A stretch of DNA of 64,000 bases from [Mycobacterium] fortunisiensis. Its GTDB lineage: Bacteria > Actinomycetota > Actinomycetes > Mycobacteriales > Mycobacteriaceae. Positions 48,569-58,939 of the stretch are shown here, piece after piece. Position 1 is the stretch's first letter, and every line of letters begins with the position of its first letter. The position numbers were made by a program, and so were the translations under genes. Below the pieces are notes generated by a model. That model was not told where the DNA came from. It ran no database searches and worked only from the letters and a program-made list of their open reading frames with translations. Location: positions 1 through 64,000 of the forward strand of contig NZ_VOMB01000014.1 of NCBI RefSeq assembly GCF_019050325.1, read 5' to 3'.

Positions 48569-49735
48569 TCAAATCATCGACGTACGAGGGATTTTCATCC
48601 CCAGTGCCAACGCACCGGCCAGCTCCCGGCTGGTGTCGTAGTCGAACACCACGTGCCCGGCCAGCACGTCGACATCGCGCTTGAACCGCTGGAGGGGGCT
48701 GGACAGGAAGTGGATGCTCGCCCCGCCCGCGCCCAGCAGTTGGGCGATCACGGCGCGGGATTCCGCGACGATGTGAGCGGCCGCGAGCCGGGCCTGTGCG
48801 CGTACCGGCCTGTCGACGGTGTCACCGCCGGCCACGATCGTCTCGATCTGTCCGACGGTTTCGGCCAGCAGGCTGCGTAGCGCGCGCAACCGCACCTGTG
48901 CTTCGGCCAGGTGGGCCTGTGCGATCGGCTTGTCCTTCTGCATCACCCCCTCATAGGGCAGCACGCGTTCGCCGAGGCGCTGCGCGTAGATCTCGGTGAC
49001 CCGCTCGGCGCTGCCCAGCGCGGGCATCGCGGCCAGCAGGGCCAGCGCGGGCACCATCGGCCAGCGGTAGGTGGCGCTGTCGTGTAATCCGGCACCGGGG
49101 GCCGTGCCGGAGTAGATGTCGAGCACGTTGACCAGCCGGTGCTCGGGTACGAAGACGTCGGTGGCGATGGCGTCGTTGGAGCCGGTGGCCCGCATGCCGT
49201 CGGTGTGCCACACGTCGGCCACGGTGACATCACTCATCGGCAACAGCGCCAAGGCGGGGTAGAGCGCGGTGTCGGGACCGCACAGCGCGGCGACGATGAT
49301 CCAGTTGCCGTGCATCACGCCGGTGGCCCAGGACCAACGTCCGCTCAGCCGGATGCCGCCGTCGACCGGCAACCCGCGCCCGGTCGGGGCCAGTGGGGCC
49401 GGGGCCAGGAACGGACGGTCGGCGAAGGCCTCCTGCTGGGCCTGCTCGCCGAACAGCGCCAGCATCCAGTTGTGCAGGGTCAGGAAGCCGATGGTCCACG
49501 CGCTCGACGTACAGCCGTGGGCCATCCGGCGCACCGGATCGAGGATCGCGGGAAATGGGGCCTGCCGGCCACCGTAGCGGGCCGGCGTCAGCAGCTCGGT
49601 GAACCCCGATTCCGTGAGCTCGGTGATCGTCGCGTCGGGAAGCCGGCGTAACTGCTCGGCTTCGCTCGCCCGTTCGGCCAGTCGGGCGACGAATTCGGGG
49701 GTGATGACGCTCTCGGCGGTGGGGGTCGATGTCAT
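48569..49735 (-). CDS. Acyl-CoA dehydrogenase-fold flavin monooxygenase-like protein
   Basis: 388 aa. It resembles the HsaA/DszC/hydroxylase branch of the acyl-CoA dehydrogenase fold: SSAWTIGFLTLHNWMLALF, GIRLSGRWSWATGVMHGNWIIVAA and a C-terminal GAGGASIHFLSSPLQRFKRDVDVLAGHVVFDY in place of the catalytic-Glu motif. Such proteins use FMNH2 or FADH2 to oxygenate aromatic or other substrates. It converges on the PfpI gene with 14 bp between them. A palindrome lies just upstream of its start. Confidence 0.86.
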   Translation of the reverse strand: MTSTPTAESVITPEFVARLAERASEAEQLRRLPDATITELTESGFTELLTPARYGGRQAPFPAILDPVRRMAHGCTSSAWTIGFLTLHNWMLALFGEQAQQEAFADRPFLAPAPLAPTGRGLPVDGGIRLSGRWSWATGVMHGNWIIVAALCGPDTALYPALALLPMSDVTVADVWHTDGMRATGSNDAIATDVFVPEHRLVNVLDIYSGTAPGAGLHDSATYRWPMVPALALLAAMPALGSAERVTEIYAQRLGERVLPYEGVMQKDKPIAQAHLAEAQVRLRALRSLLAETVGQIETIVAGGDTVDRPVRAQARLAAAHIVAESRAVIAQLLGAGGASIHFLSSPLQRFKRDVDVLAGHVVFDYDTSRELAGALALGMKIPRTSMI

Positions 49736-49749
49736 GGCCGGAAACTTAA

Positions 49750-49765
49750 CATACTTTTTAGTATG
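49750..49765. promoter_or_regulatory. CATACT-TTTT-AGTATG palindrome upstream of the flavoprotein gene
   Basis: A perfect 6-bp inverted repeat with a 4-nt centre lies 15 bp from the ATG at 49735. It overlaps a TATGTT (minus strand, 49753-49748) that could be a -10 box, so it is a likely operator. Confidence 0.5.
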
Positions 49766-51187
<1,422 letters not shown>

Positions 51188-51200
51188 GTCGAACAACACG

Positions 51201-51251
51201 CGATAACGAAATCGCCCAGAACACCATGTGTTCTGGGCGATTTCGTTATCG
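51201..51251. terminator. Bidirectional terminator, perfect 23-bp stem
   Basis: 51201-51223 and 51229-51251 are exact reverse complements around a 5-nt loop (CCATG). It lies between the convergent antigen 85 and fadE23-like genes, 13 bp and 34 bp from their stops. T runs occur on both strands near the arm ends but no uninterrupted T-tract follows. Confidence 0.85.
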
Positions 51252-51285
51252 GTCTGCTCGCCGGGAGAACCGGCAGAACAAGCGA

Positions 51286-52506
51286 CTACTTCAACTCGGC
51301 CGAGGACAGGCCCAGCAGGCGGCGGGCAACCACCAGCTGCTGGATCTGCTGCGTGCCTTCGAAGATGTCGAGGATCTTGGAATCCCGGGCCCACTTCTCC
51401 AGCAGCGTCTGCTCGGAATAACCGGTGGTGCCGGCCATCTCGACGGCCTTGAGGGTGATGTCGCTGGCCACCCGGGCGGCCTTGGCCTTACCCATCGAGG
51501 CTTCTTTGGAGTTGGGGATGCTGTTGTCGGCCTGCCACGCGGAGCGCACCGTCAACAGGTAACCGGCTTCCCAGTCGGCCTCCATGCGCAGGAACTCCGC
51601 GGCGGCGGCACTCTGCGCGTGGGCGGGCTTGTCGTAGGAGATCTCGATGCCGGCGTCGGTGAGGATCGCCCGCAGGTCCTCCAGTGCGGCGCGGGCGATG
51701 CCGACGGCCATGGCGGCCACGATCGGCCGGGTGTTGTCGAAGGTCTCCATGACCCCGGCAAAACCCTTCTCGACGTGGACCTCCGGGTCGCCCAGCAGGT
51801 TGTCCTTGGGGATGCGGGCGTTCTCGAAGCGGATCACCGCGGTGTCGGACGCCTTGATGCCCAGCTTGTGTTCGAGGCGTTCGACGGTGACCCCGGGGTG
51901 CTCGCGCGGCACGATGAACGACTTGATCGCCGCGCGGCCCAATGACTTGTCCAGCGTTGCCCACACCACGATGTGGGTGGCGCGGGAACCGGCGGTGACG
52001 AAGATCTTCTCGCCGTTGATCACGTACTCGTCGCCGTCGAGCACCGCGGTGGTGGTGACCGCCGCCGAGTCGGAGCCGAAGCCGGGCTCGGTGATGGCCA
52101 TCGCGGCCCAGACGTCCTTGCCGAGCCGCTCGAGCTGCTCGGGGGTGGCCACCGAGGAGATGGCGGCGTTGCCCAGGCCCTGGCGCGGCACCGAGAGCAG
52201 CAAGGCGACATCGCCCCAACTGATCTCCAGCGCGTTCAGGAGCGCGGACATGTTGGCACCGTTGACGGTGACCTTCTCGCCCTTGGTGTTGGCGTCGTCG
52301 CGGAACGCCTCGGCGCCCGCGAACGAGATGGTCTTGGCCTCAGAGATGCCTTCGAAGAGCGTGGCCAGCGTGTCCAGTTCGACGGGGTAGGCGTGTTCGG
52401 CGAGATCGTACTTGCGTGAGATGGGGCGAAGCATCTCGGCGGCGCCCTGGTGGCCCTTCTCGATGACCGCCTGGAGCTTGCGGGGCATTTCCAGATTGAT
52501 TGCCAT
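51286..52506 (-). CDS. fadE23: Acyl-CoA dehydrogenase FadE23-like
   Basis: 406 aa. WAAMAITEPGFGSDSAAVTTTAVLDGDEYVINGEKIFVTAGSRATHIVVWA is the FAD/substrate core and WARDSKILDIFEGTQQIQQLVVARRLLG holds the catalytic Glu. It lies 38 bp after fadE24 on the same strand, the M. tuberculosis Rv3140-Rv3139 pairing. The two probably form a heteromeric dehydrogenase. The pair is known to respond to isoniazid in M. tuberculosis. Confidence 0.9.
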   Translation of the reverse strand: MAINLEMPRKLQAVIEKGHQGAAEMLRPISRKYDLAEHAYPVELDTLATLFEGISEAKTISFAGAEAFRDDANTKGEKVTVNGANMSALLNALEISWGDVALLLSVPRQGLGNAAISSVATPEQLERLGKDVWAAMAITEPGFGSDSAAVTTTAVLDGDEYVINGEKIFVTAGSRATHIVVWATLDKSLGRAAIKSFIVPREHPGVTVERLEHKLGIKASDTAVIRFENARIPKDNLLGDPEVHVEKGFAGVMETFDNTRPIVAAMAVGIARAALEDLRAILTDAGIEISYDKPAHAQSAAAAEFLRMEADWEAGYLLTVRSAWQADNSIPNSKEASMGKAKAARVASDITLKAVEMAGTTGYSEQTLLEKWARDSKILDIFEGTQQIQQLVVARRLLGLSSAELK

Positions 52507-52544
52507 GATTGGTCTTTCGGTTCCGATTGGGTATGACGGCTGGA

Positions 52545-53954
52545 CTAGATGACTACGACACCCTCGGCGACGCCGATGGCCCGCAGGTCGCGGTACCAGC
52601 GCTCGACCGGATGTTCCTTGGTGTAACCGTGACCGCCCAGCAGCTGCACGCCGTCCAGGCCGATCTGCATGCCCTTGTCGGTGCCGAGCTTGCGCGCCAG
52701 CGCCGCCTCGCGGGCGAACGGCAGGCCCTGTTCGGCGCGAGCGGCGCCGCGCCAGGTGATCAGCCGCAGGCCGTCGAGCTCGATGGCGATGTTGGCGGTC
52801 ATGAACGCCACCGACTGGCGGTGGGCGATCGGCTCACCGAATGCCTGGCGTTCCTTGATGTAGGGGATGACGTAGTCGAGCACCGCGTGTGACGTGCCGA
52901 CGGCCAGTGCGGCCCAGCCCAGCCGGGACAACGCGATCGCCTCGCTGTAGTCCTCAGCGGACGCGCCGGCAGTGATTTCCTCGCCGCCGAGCCGGTTGGC
53001 CAGCGGCACCGCCACGTTGTCGAGCTCGACCTGGCCCAGGGCGGCGGCCCGGATACCCATGCTCGGATCGGCCTTGACCGTGAGCCCCGCCGAGGACGCC
53101 TCGACGATGAACAGCGCCGGCTTACCGTCCAATTGCGCTGCAACGATGAACAATTCGGCCTCGGCGGCGGCCGGGACCAGCGACTTGACCCCGGACAGGC
53201 GGTAACCGCTGGGGGTGCGTACCGCGGTGGTCTTGAGTGCGGTGGGGTCGAACAGGGCGTGCGGTTCGGCGATTGCAACGCAGGCCTGCGGCACGTTCTC
53301 GCCGGCGAATTCCTTGAGATAGGTGGCCTGCTGGTCGGCGCTGCCCCAGTGGGTCAGTGCCGAGGCGACGCCGCCGGGGGCCAGGATCGGCAGGGCCAGC
53401 CCCATGTCGCCGTAGGCAAGTGCCTCGGCGACCAGCACGTTGGTGACGGTGCTGCGGTGCTCGGCGATGCCGTCGAAGTCCTCGGGCACGTTGACCGCGG
53501 TGATGCCCAGCTCGGCGGCCTTGGCGATGAGGTCGGCGGGATAGGCCGCGGCCTCGTCGGCGTCGTGGGCGGCCGGGCGCAGGATCTCCTCGGCGAACTC
53601 GTTGACCGTGTCGACGATCATCTGCTGATCTTCGTCGGGGGTCAGGTCGAAGTAGTCGGCCCCGCTGGCCTTGAGCCGGGTCGGCGCCTTGCCGAGACCC
53701 TGGATCCGCTGGAACTGCCGGGTGGCGGCGCCTGCGGTCGAAAATACCTGTTTCACACCGTATTTCAGGCCGCGGTTGAGCGGGTCACGCAATCCGTAGC
53801 GGTCCAGGAACTCCTGGCCGACGAGGGGCGTGATCAGCGCCAACCCGATGTCGGTCGCTGTCCGCTTGTGCTTGTGCAGGCCGACCGCGCTCTGTTGGCC
53901 GGAGTGTGCGGGACGGGTGGGGGTGCCGTTCTTGGACGGCAGGGTGTTGGTCAT
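52545..53954 (-). CDS. fadE24: Acyl-CoA dehydrogenase FadE24-like
   Basis: 469 aa from ATG 53954, about the length of M. tuberculosis FadE24. An N-terminal extension with PLVGQEFLDRYGLRDPLNRGLKYGVKQVFSTAGA precedes the dehydrogenase fold (LTPDEDQQMIVDTVNEFAEE). The protein ends RDLRAIGVAEGVVVI, directly after the position of the catalytic Glu, so the usual C-terminal arginine-rich helix is missing. That fits a heteromeric partner of FadE23. A near-perfect 28-bp palindrome lies upstream. Confidence 0.9.
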   Translation of the reverse strand: MTNTLPSKNGTPTRPAHSGQQSAVGLHKHKRTATDIGLALITPLVGQEFLDRYGLRDPLNRGLKYGVKQVFSTAGAATRQFQRIQGLGKAPTRLKASGADYFDLTPDEDQQMIVDTVNEFAEEILRPAAHDADEAAAYPADLIAKAAELGITAVNVPEDFDGIAEHRSTVTNVLVAEALAYGDMGLALPILAPGGVASALTHWGSADQQATYLKEFAGENVPQACVAIAEPHALFDPTALKTTAVRTPSGYRLSGVKSLVPAAAEAELFIVAAQLDGKPALFIVEASSAGLTVKADPSMGIRAAALGQVELDNVAVPLANRLGGEEITAGASAEDYSEAIALSRLGWAALAVGTSHAVLDYVIPYIKERQAFGEPIAHRQSVAFMTANIAIELDGLRLITWRGAARAEQGLPFAREAALARKLGTDKGMQIGLDGVQLLGGHGYTKEHPVERWYRDLRAIGVAEGVVVI

Positions 53955-53991
53955 TTTCAGCTGCCTCTGTTGGTCGTGGCGACGCATCTGA

Positions 53992-54019
53992 CCGTATCTT
54001 ACTCCGGAGTAAGGTACGG
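53992..54019. promoter_or_regulatory. 28-bp palindrome upstream of fadE24
   Basis: CCGTATCTTACTCC (53992-54005) and GGAGTAAGGTACGG (54006-54019) are reverse complements except for one pair; the central TTACTCCGGAGTAA is perfect. It starts 38 bp from the fadE24 ATG, in the 102-bp gap after hisN. It is a strong candidate operator for a TetR-type regulator encoded elsewhere. Confidence 0.75.
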
Positions 54020-54056
54020 CATCTGTTACCAACCTCACACCCGTCCACGCCGCTGT

Positions 54057-54839
54057 TCAGCGGGCAGAAAGCCTGGTCAGCACCTCGGCATGCAGCCGTC
54101 CGTTGGTGGCCAGCGCGCTCCCGCCGTGCGGCCCGGCGGCACCGTCGATGTTGCTGAACGTGCCGCCGGCCTCCCGGATCAGGATGTCCAATGGCGCGAT
54201 GTCCCACAGCTTCACCTCGGGCTCGCAGGCGATGTCCACGGCACCCTCGGCCACCATGCAGTACGACCAGAAATCGCCGTAGGCGCGCACCCGCCACACC
54301 GCGTCGGTCAGCGCGACGAAGCGCTCACGGCGGTCGTCCCATCCAGTGGTCAGATCCGAATACGACAAGCTGGCCGACGCCAGGTCCGCGACCCCGGACA
54401 CTGAGAGTTTGCGCGTGGCCCCGGCGAACGAACCGAATGCGCCCTGACCCAGCCCGGCCCACCAGCGCCGGGCCAGCGCCGGAGCGCTGACTACCCCGAC
54501 CACCGGGACACCGTCGTCGAGCAACGCGATCAACGTGCACCACACCGGCACGCCGCGGACGAAGTTCTTGGTGCCGTCGATCGGATCGATCACCCACTGG
54601 CGGCCGCTCAAAGTCGTTGTACCACCGAATTCTTCACCGAATACCGTGTCGTCCGGGCGGGCGGCGGCCAGCGCCGCGCGTAACGCTTCTTCGGCTCCCC
54701 GGTCGGCGTCGGTGACCGGGGTCAGATCGGGTTTGGTCTCGATGTGCAGATCCAGCGCACCGAAGCGATCCATGGTCAGCACGTCGGCCTGGTCGGCTAA
54801 CTCGAGGGCCAATGCCAAGTCGTCTGCGACCGTGCTCAT
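54057..54839 (-). CDS. hisN: Histidinol-phosphate phosphatase (inositol monophosphatase fold)
   Basis: 260 aa. IMPase metal motifs: GEEFGG (Glu-Glu), [19 protein letters not shown] (DPIDGT) and [17 protein letters not shown] (WD). It corresponds in position and sequence to M. tuberculosis Rv3137, shown to dephosphorylate histidinol phosphate. It lies 102 bp upstream of fadE24. Confidence 0.88.
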   Translation of the reverse strand: MSTVADDLALALELADQADVLTMDRFGALDLHIETKPDLTPVTDADRGAEEALRAALAAARPDDTVFGEEFGGTTTLSGRQWVIDPIDGTKNFVRGVPVWCTLIALLDDGVPVVGVVSAPALARRWWAGLGQGAFGSFAGATRKLSVSGVADLASASLSYSDLTTGWDDRRERFVALTDAVWRVRAYGDFWSYCMVAEGAVDIACEPEVKLWDIAPLDILIREAGGTFSNIDGAAGPHGGSALATNGRLHAEVLTRLSAR

Positions 54840-54862
54840 GCCTCGGCTCCCACTCGTTCCGG

Positions 54863-54897
54863 TCCTCGCTCGTGCCTCGCTGCGATCCTCGCTCGTG
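54863..54897. repeat. Two direct copies of TCCTCGCTCGTG
   Basis: Copies at 54863-54874 and 54886-54897 lie between hisN and the small membrane protein gene, in a stretch rich in CTCG. The composition resembles the REP-like runs seen elsewhere in the window. Confidence 0.5.
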
Positions 54898-54927
54898 TTG
54901 ACCTTCGGGAACTCATGCCTGCAGTCC

Positions 54928-54933
54928 TACCAT
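54928..54933 (+). promoter_or_regulatory. -10 box of a probably leaderless gene
   Basis: TACCAT ends 6 nt before the GTG at 54940; no ribosome binding site precedes that start. Confidence 0.45.
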
Positions 54934-54939
54934 GGCCTG

Positions 54940-55272
54940 GTGTGGGAAATCGGCATACTCCTGCTGCTGGTAGGAGCCATCGTGGTGCTGGCGGCGCCAT
55001 GGATCATGCGGCGGCGGGGAATTCGCGGCGAACTGACGCACGGCACGTTGCTCGTGACGGGGGTGAGCCCGCGGCCGGATGCGACGGGGGAGCAGTACGT
55101 CACGATCACCGGTGTCATCACCGGGCCCACCGTCAGCGAGCACGTCGTGTACCAACGCATGGCAGTCGACGTCGACAACTGGCCGACGATGGGCGCGCTG
55201 ATGCCGGTGGTGTATTCGCCGACCAACCCGGACAAGTGGGCGTTCGCGCCGGCAGCGGAGCCGCCAGCCTGA
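54940..55272 (+). CDS. Small membrane-anchored protein of unknown function
   Basis: 110 aa from GTG. An N-terminal TM helix (IGILLLLVGAIVVLAAPWIM, about 4-23) is followed by a basic RRRGIRGE and a beta-rich domain with GEQYVTITGVITGPTVSEHVVYQRMAVDV and PVVYSPTNPDKWAFAP, a small-molecule- or peptide-binding-like fold often seen in actinobacterial DUF proteins. It is conserved in position upstream of fprA in mycobacteria, as far as remembered. Function is unknown. Confidence 0.78.
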   Translation: MWEIGILLLLVGAIVVLAAPWIMRRRGIRGELTHGTLLVTGVSPRPDATGEQYVTITGVITGPTVSEHVVYQRMAVDVDNWPTMGALMPVVYSPTNPDKWAFAPAAEPPA

Positions 55273-55309
55273 GCGTCGTCGTCAGCCCGGGTGGCTTGGG
55301 CTGACTTCG

Positions 55310-56680
55310 TCAGCCGTGAGCCACGCGGAGCAACTCCGCCACACTCGACAACTTCACCCGCGGCCGGCCCACTGATTCGCCAGCCGTCCGCTCATGGGTA
55401 TCGATCAGTTGCCAGTGCGCGCCGGTCACCAGATCGGGCTGGTGTTCCAGCAGCCATCGGGCGAGTTCGTCGTCGTAATCGGGGCCGCGCTCGCCGACCT
55501 GCGCGGCGCCCAGATCGCCCAGCAGGGTGTCGACGGTCTCCTGGGAGTCCTTCTTGTTGCTGCCGATCACGCCGGACGGGCCCCGCTTGATCCAGCCCAC
55601 CACGTATTCGTTGCGGCTGCCGTCGATCCGGCCATCGGTGTGCGGAATGGTGCCCGAGCGTTCGTCGAAGGGCAGGCCCGGGGTGGGCACGCCGCGGTAG
55701 CCGACCGCTCGCACCACCAACTGGACCGGTAACTCTTCGCGTTGGCCGGTGTCCTTGGCCACCACACGTCCGTCGGCGTCGCGGACAAGTTCGTTGCGGC
55801 CCAGCACAATCGACTCCACCCGATCCTCGCCGTGCAACTCGATGGGGGAGGTGCAGAACCGGAACACGATGCGGCGCTTGGCTTCTCGCGGTTGTTGATC
55901 GGCATACTTGCGCAGCACCCGGATGTTCTGTTTGACGGTCTTGCCGGCCGCCTCCAGGTCGTCGTCGGTGATACCGGCGAAATCGGCCGGGTCGAGGATG
56001 ACGTCGACGTCGCCGAGCCCTTCGAGGTCGCCGAGTTCACGCAGTTCCAGGGTGGTGAACGTGGCCTGCAGCGGGCCCCGGCGGCCGATCACCACCACTT
56101 CCTCGACCCCGCGGGTGTCCAACGACGCCAGCGCATGGTCGGCGATGTCGGTGTTGGCCAGCGCCTCGGGATCGCTGACCAGGATGCGGGCCACGTCCAG
56201 GGCGACGTTGCCGTTGCCGACCACGACCGCGCGGCCGCCCGAGAGATTCGGAGCCATCCCGTCGAAGTGGGGGTGGGCGTTGTACCACCCGACGAAATCC
56301 ACTGCCGCCACGCTGCCCGGCAACTCTTCTCCCGGGATGTGCAGGGCCCGGTCGGATTGCGCGCCGATCGCGTAGACCACCGCGTCGTAGCGTTGGGCCA
56401 ACTCGGCCGGGGTGACGTGCTCGCCGATCTTGATGTTGCCGAAGAACCGGAATCGCGGATCGGCGGCGGTCTTGTCGAATTGCGCGCTGATCGACTTGAT
56501 CTTCGGATGATCCGGAGCCACCCCCGAACGCACGAGCCCCCACGGGGTCGGCAGCATCTCGAGCATGTCGACGCGGACGTCGCGCTCGGCATCGGGGGAA
56601 TCAGCGGACTTCAGTAGCGACGCGGCAGCAAAGAATCCAGAGGGGCCAGAACCGACGATCGCTACGTGATATGGGCGCAT
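55310..56680 (-). CDS. fprA: NADPH-ferredoxin/adrenodoxin-type reductase FprA
   Basis: 456 aa, the length of M. tuberculosis FprA. FAD motif VAIVGSGPSGFFAA (8-18), TPWGLVRSGVAPDHPKIKSI, NADPH motif VVVGNGNVALDVARIL and GWIKRGPSGVIGSNKKDSQETV at the C-terminal end are typical of the adrenodoxin reductase family. It passes electrons from NADPH to ferredoxins serving cytochromes P450. It converges on the small membrane protein gene and diverges from prfB. Confidence 0.96.
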   Translation of the reverse strand: MRPYHVAIVGSGPSGFFAAASLLKSADSPDAERDVRVDMLEMLPTPWGLVRSGVAPDHPKIKSISAQFDKTAADPRFRFFGNIKIGEHVTPAELAQRYDAVVYAIGAQSDRALHIPGEELPGSVAAVDFVGWYNAHPHFDGMAPNLSGGRAVVVGNGNVALDVARILVSDPEALANTDIADHALASLDTRGVEEVVVIGRRGPLQATFTTLELRELGDLEGLGDVDVILDPADFAGITDDDLEAAGKTVKQNIRVLRKYADQQPREAKRRIVFRFCTSPIELHGEDRVESIVLGRNELVRDADGRVVAKDTGQREELPVQLVVRAVGYRGVPTPGLPFDERSGTIPHTDGRIDGSRNEYVVGWIKRGPSGVIGSNKKDSQETVDTLLGDLGAAQVGERGPDYDDELARWLLEHQPDLVTGAHWQLIDTHERTAGESVGRPRVKLSSVAELLRVAHG

Positions 56681-56795
56681 ATGGTGCCTTCTTACGAGCC
56701 TGAAAAGCCGTTACGGCCCGTCCCACCACGCGCAAGGGGCTGTCGCGACGCGGTCGGGTCGGGTACCACCCGATGCTAAACACAGATCGCCCGCG

Positions 56796-56812
56796 CTGCC
56801 GCGAGTCGGCAG
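56796..56812. other. Stem motif shared with the ssrA leader
   Basis: CTGCCGCGAGTCGGCAG differs at one base from the stem upstream of ssrA (61716-61732). Its arms CTGCCG/CGGCAG pair. It lies 39 bp before the prfB start. Whether it is functional or chance is unknown. Confidence 0.3.
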
Positions 56813-56836
56813 AACTGCCCCGGAAATGCCGGCAGG

Positions 56837-56842
56837 TACCCT
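56837..56842 (+). promoter_or_regulatory. -10 box of probably leaderless prfB
   Basis: TACCCT ends 8 nt before the GTG at 56851, and there is no Shine-Dalgarno sequence. Confidence 0.45.
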
Positions 56843-56850
56843 GAACATTC

Positions 56851-57963
56851 GTGGATCCAGACCGCCAAGCCGCCGTAGCCGCACTCGACACCACCCTCAC
56901 CACTGTGGAGCGGGTGCTCGACATCGATGGGCTGCGCCAGCGGATCGACATGCTCGAGCAGCAGGCCTCCGATCCGAACCTGTGGGACGACCAGACCCGG
57001 GCGCAGAAAGTCACCAGCGAGCTCTCGCACGCGCAGAACGAACTGCGCCGGGTGCAGGAGCTGCGCCAGCGCGTCGAGGACCTGCCGGTGCTGTTCGAGC
57101 TCGCGGCCGAAGAAGGGGGAGCCGACGAGCTCGCCGAAGCCGACACCGAATTGGCCAAGCTGCGCGAGGACATCGAGGCACTGGAAGTCCGCACCCTGCT
57201 CTCCGGTGAGTACGACGAGCGCGAGGCCGTCGTCACCATCCGCTCCGGCGCGGGTGGCGTCGACGCCGCGGACTGGGCCGAGATGTTGATGCGGATGTAC
57301 ATCCGGTGGGCCGAGAAGCATGACTACCCGGTCGAGGTGTTCGACACCTCCTACGCCGAAGAAGCCGGGATCAAGAGCGCCACCTTCGCCGTGCACGCCC
57401 CGTTCGCCTACGGCACCCTCTCGGTCGAGCAGGGCACCCACCGGCTGGTGCGGATCAGCCCGTTCGACAACCAGAGTCGACGTCAGACGTCGTTCGCCGA
57501 TGTCGAGGTGCTCCCGGTCGTGGAAACCACCGACCACATCGAGATCCCCGAAGGGGACCTGCGCGTCGACGTGTACCGCTCCAGTGGTCCGGGCGGGCAG
57601 TCGGTGAACACCACCGACTCCGCGGTCCGGCTTACCCACATTCCCACCGGTATCGTGGTGACCTGTCAGAACGAGAAGTCCCAGTTGCAGAACAAGGTCG
57701 CCGCGATGCGAGTGCTGCAGGCAAGGCTGTTGGAGCGCAAGCGGTTAGAAGAACGCGCCGAGATGGATGCGCTCAAGGGTGACGGTGGCAGTTCCTGGGG
57801 CAACCAGATGCGGTCCTACGTGTTGCACCCCTATCAGATGGTGAAGGACTTGCGCACCGAGTACGAGGTCGGCAACCCGGCCACGGTGCTGGACGGAGAC
57901 ATCGACGGGTTCCTGGAGGCGGGGATCAGATGGCGCAACCGAAAAGATGACGACGACGACTAA
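56851..57963 (+). CDS. prfB: Peptide chain release factor 2
   Basis: 370 aa from GTG. The stop-codon-recognition tripeptide SPF (203-205) identifies RF2 (UGA and UAA), and GGQ (248-250) triggers peptide release. Unlike E. coli, the frame is continuous from the start: there is no in-frame UGA at codon 26 and no frameshift site, as in other mycobacteria. The end overlaps the MscS gene by 17 bp. Confidence 0.97.
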   Translation: MDPDRQAAVAALDTTLTTVERVLDIDGLRQRIDMLEQQASDPNLWDDQTRAQKVTSELSHAQNELRRVQELRQRVEDLPVLFELAAEEGGADELAEADTELAKLREDIEALEVRTLLSGEYDEREAVVTIRSGAGGVDAADWAEMLMRMYIRWAEKHDYPVEVFDTSYAEEAGIKSATFAVHAPFAYGTLSVEQGTHRLVRISPFDNQSRRQTSFADVEVLPVVETTDHIEIPEGDLRVDVYRSSGPGGQSVNTTDSAVRLTHIPTGIVVTCQNEKSQLQNKVAAMRVLQARLLERKRLEERAEMDALKGDGGSSWGNQMRSYVLHPYQMVKDLRTEYEVGNPATVLDGDIDGFLEAGIRWRNRKDDDDD

Positions 57964-58939
57964 CACGCTGCTGGCCATCTCATTCGCCGACCGCTGGCAC
58001 GATTTCTGGCGCGGCGAGATCGGCGTGTGGATCCTGACCACCGGGCTGCGGATCGCCCTGCTGCTCATCGGGGCATTACTCGCGGCGCGTTTCATCAACT
58101 GGGCTGCCCAGCGGGTGGTGCGCCGGATCGACGCCCAGTATCAGGAAAGCGATCAACTGGTGCGCTCGGAGAGCGCCAAGCACCGACAGGCCGTCGCCTC
58201 GGTCATCTCCTGGGTGTCGGTGGCACTGCTGTTCGTCATCGTCGCGGTCGAGGTCACCGACGCCCTCGCGGTGCCGATCGCCTCCCTGGTCGCCCCGGCG
58301 GCAGTGCTCGGCGCCGCACTGGGTTTCGGCGCGCAACGGATCGTGCAGGACCTGCTCGCCGGCTTCTTCATCATCACCGAGAAGCAGTACGGCTTCGGCG
58401 ACCTCGTGCGGCTGACCATCACCGCCGCCAACGAAGCCGAGGGCACGGTCGAGGACGTCACGCTGCGGGTCACCAAGCTGCGGTCCTCCGAAGGCGAGAT
58501 GTACACCGTGCCCAACGGGCAGATCGTCAAGGCGCTGAACCTGTCCAAGGACTGGGCACGAGCGGTGGTCGACATCCCGGTACCGGTGAGCGTCGACCTC
58601 AACCTGGTCAACGACGTGCTCAACGACGTGGCCGAGAAGGCCACCGAAGATCGCGAACTGTCCCGCCTGCTGCTCGACAAGCCGCAGCTGATGGGTGTCG
58701 AGAGCATCGGTCTGGACACCTTCAACTTGCAGCTGGTGGCACGCACGCTGCCGGGCAAGCAATTCGACGTGGGTCGACGCCTGCGGGTGCGGGTGGTGCG
58801 GGCGCTGCGGCGCGCCGGGGTGGTGACGTCCTCGGAGGCCTCGGTGGCCGCCGCCGGTGACGCCATCCATCCGAGCGCGGTGGCCGAGGCCCAGGGCGGC
58901 ACGCCGCCGCAGAGCCCGGCGGAGGAGCCGAAGAAGTGA
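57947..58939 (+). CDS. MscS-family mechanosensitive channel-like protein
   Basis: 330 aa from ATG 57947, inside the end of prfB. Three TM helices (about 25-45, 80-105 and 112-130); the pore-lining TM3 and beta domain read [34 protein letters not shown] (from [13 protein letters not shown]). It corresponds to M. tuberculosis Rv3104c. Such channels release solutes under hypo-osmotic stress. The C-terminus is low-complexity. Confidence 0.92.
   Translation: MTTTTNTLLAISFADRWHDFWRGEIGVWILTTGLRIALLLIGALLAARFINWAAQRVVRRIDAQYQESDQLVRSESAKHRQAVASVISWVSVALLFVIVAVEVTDALAVPIASLVAPAAVLGAALGFGAQRIVQDLLAGFFIITEKQYGFGDLVRLTITAANEAEGTVEDVTLRVTKLRSSEGEMYTVPNGQIVKALNLSKDWARAVVDIPVPVSVDLNLVNDVLNDVAEKATEDRELSRLLLDKPQLMGVESIGLDTFNLQLVARTLPGKQFDVGRRLRVRVVRALRRAGVVTSSEASVAAAGDAIHPSAVAEAQGGTPPQSPAEEPKK

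Noticed and set aside
53133..54404. 423-codon plus-strand frame across fadE24 and hisN
   Set aside because: Crosses two conserved minus-strand genes and their intergenic operator; no protein family visible.
56851..57000. Programmed +1 frameshift in prfB
   Set aside because: The frame is open from the GTG through the SPF and GGQ motifs, so no frameshift is needed.
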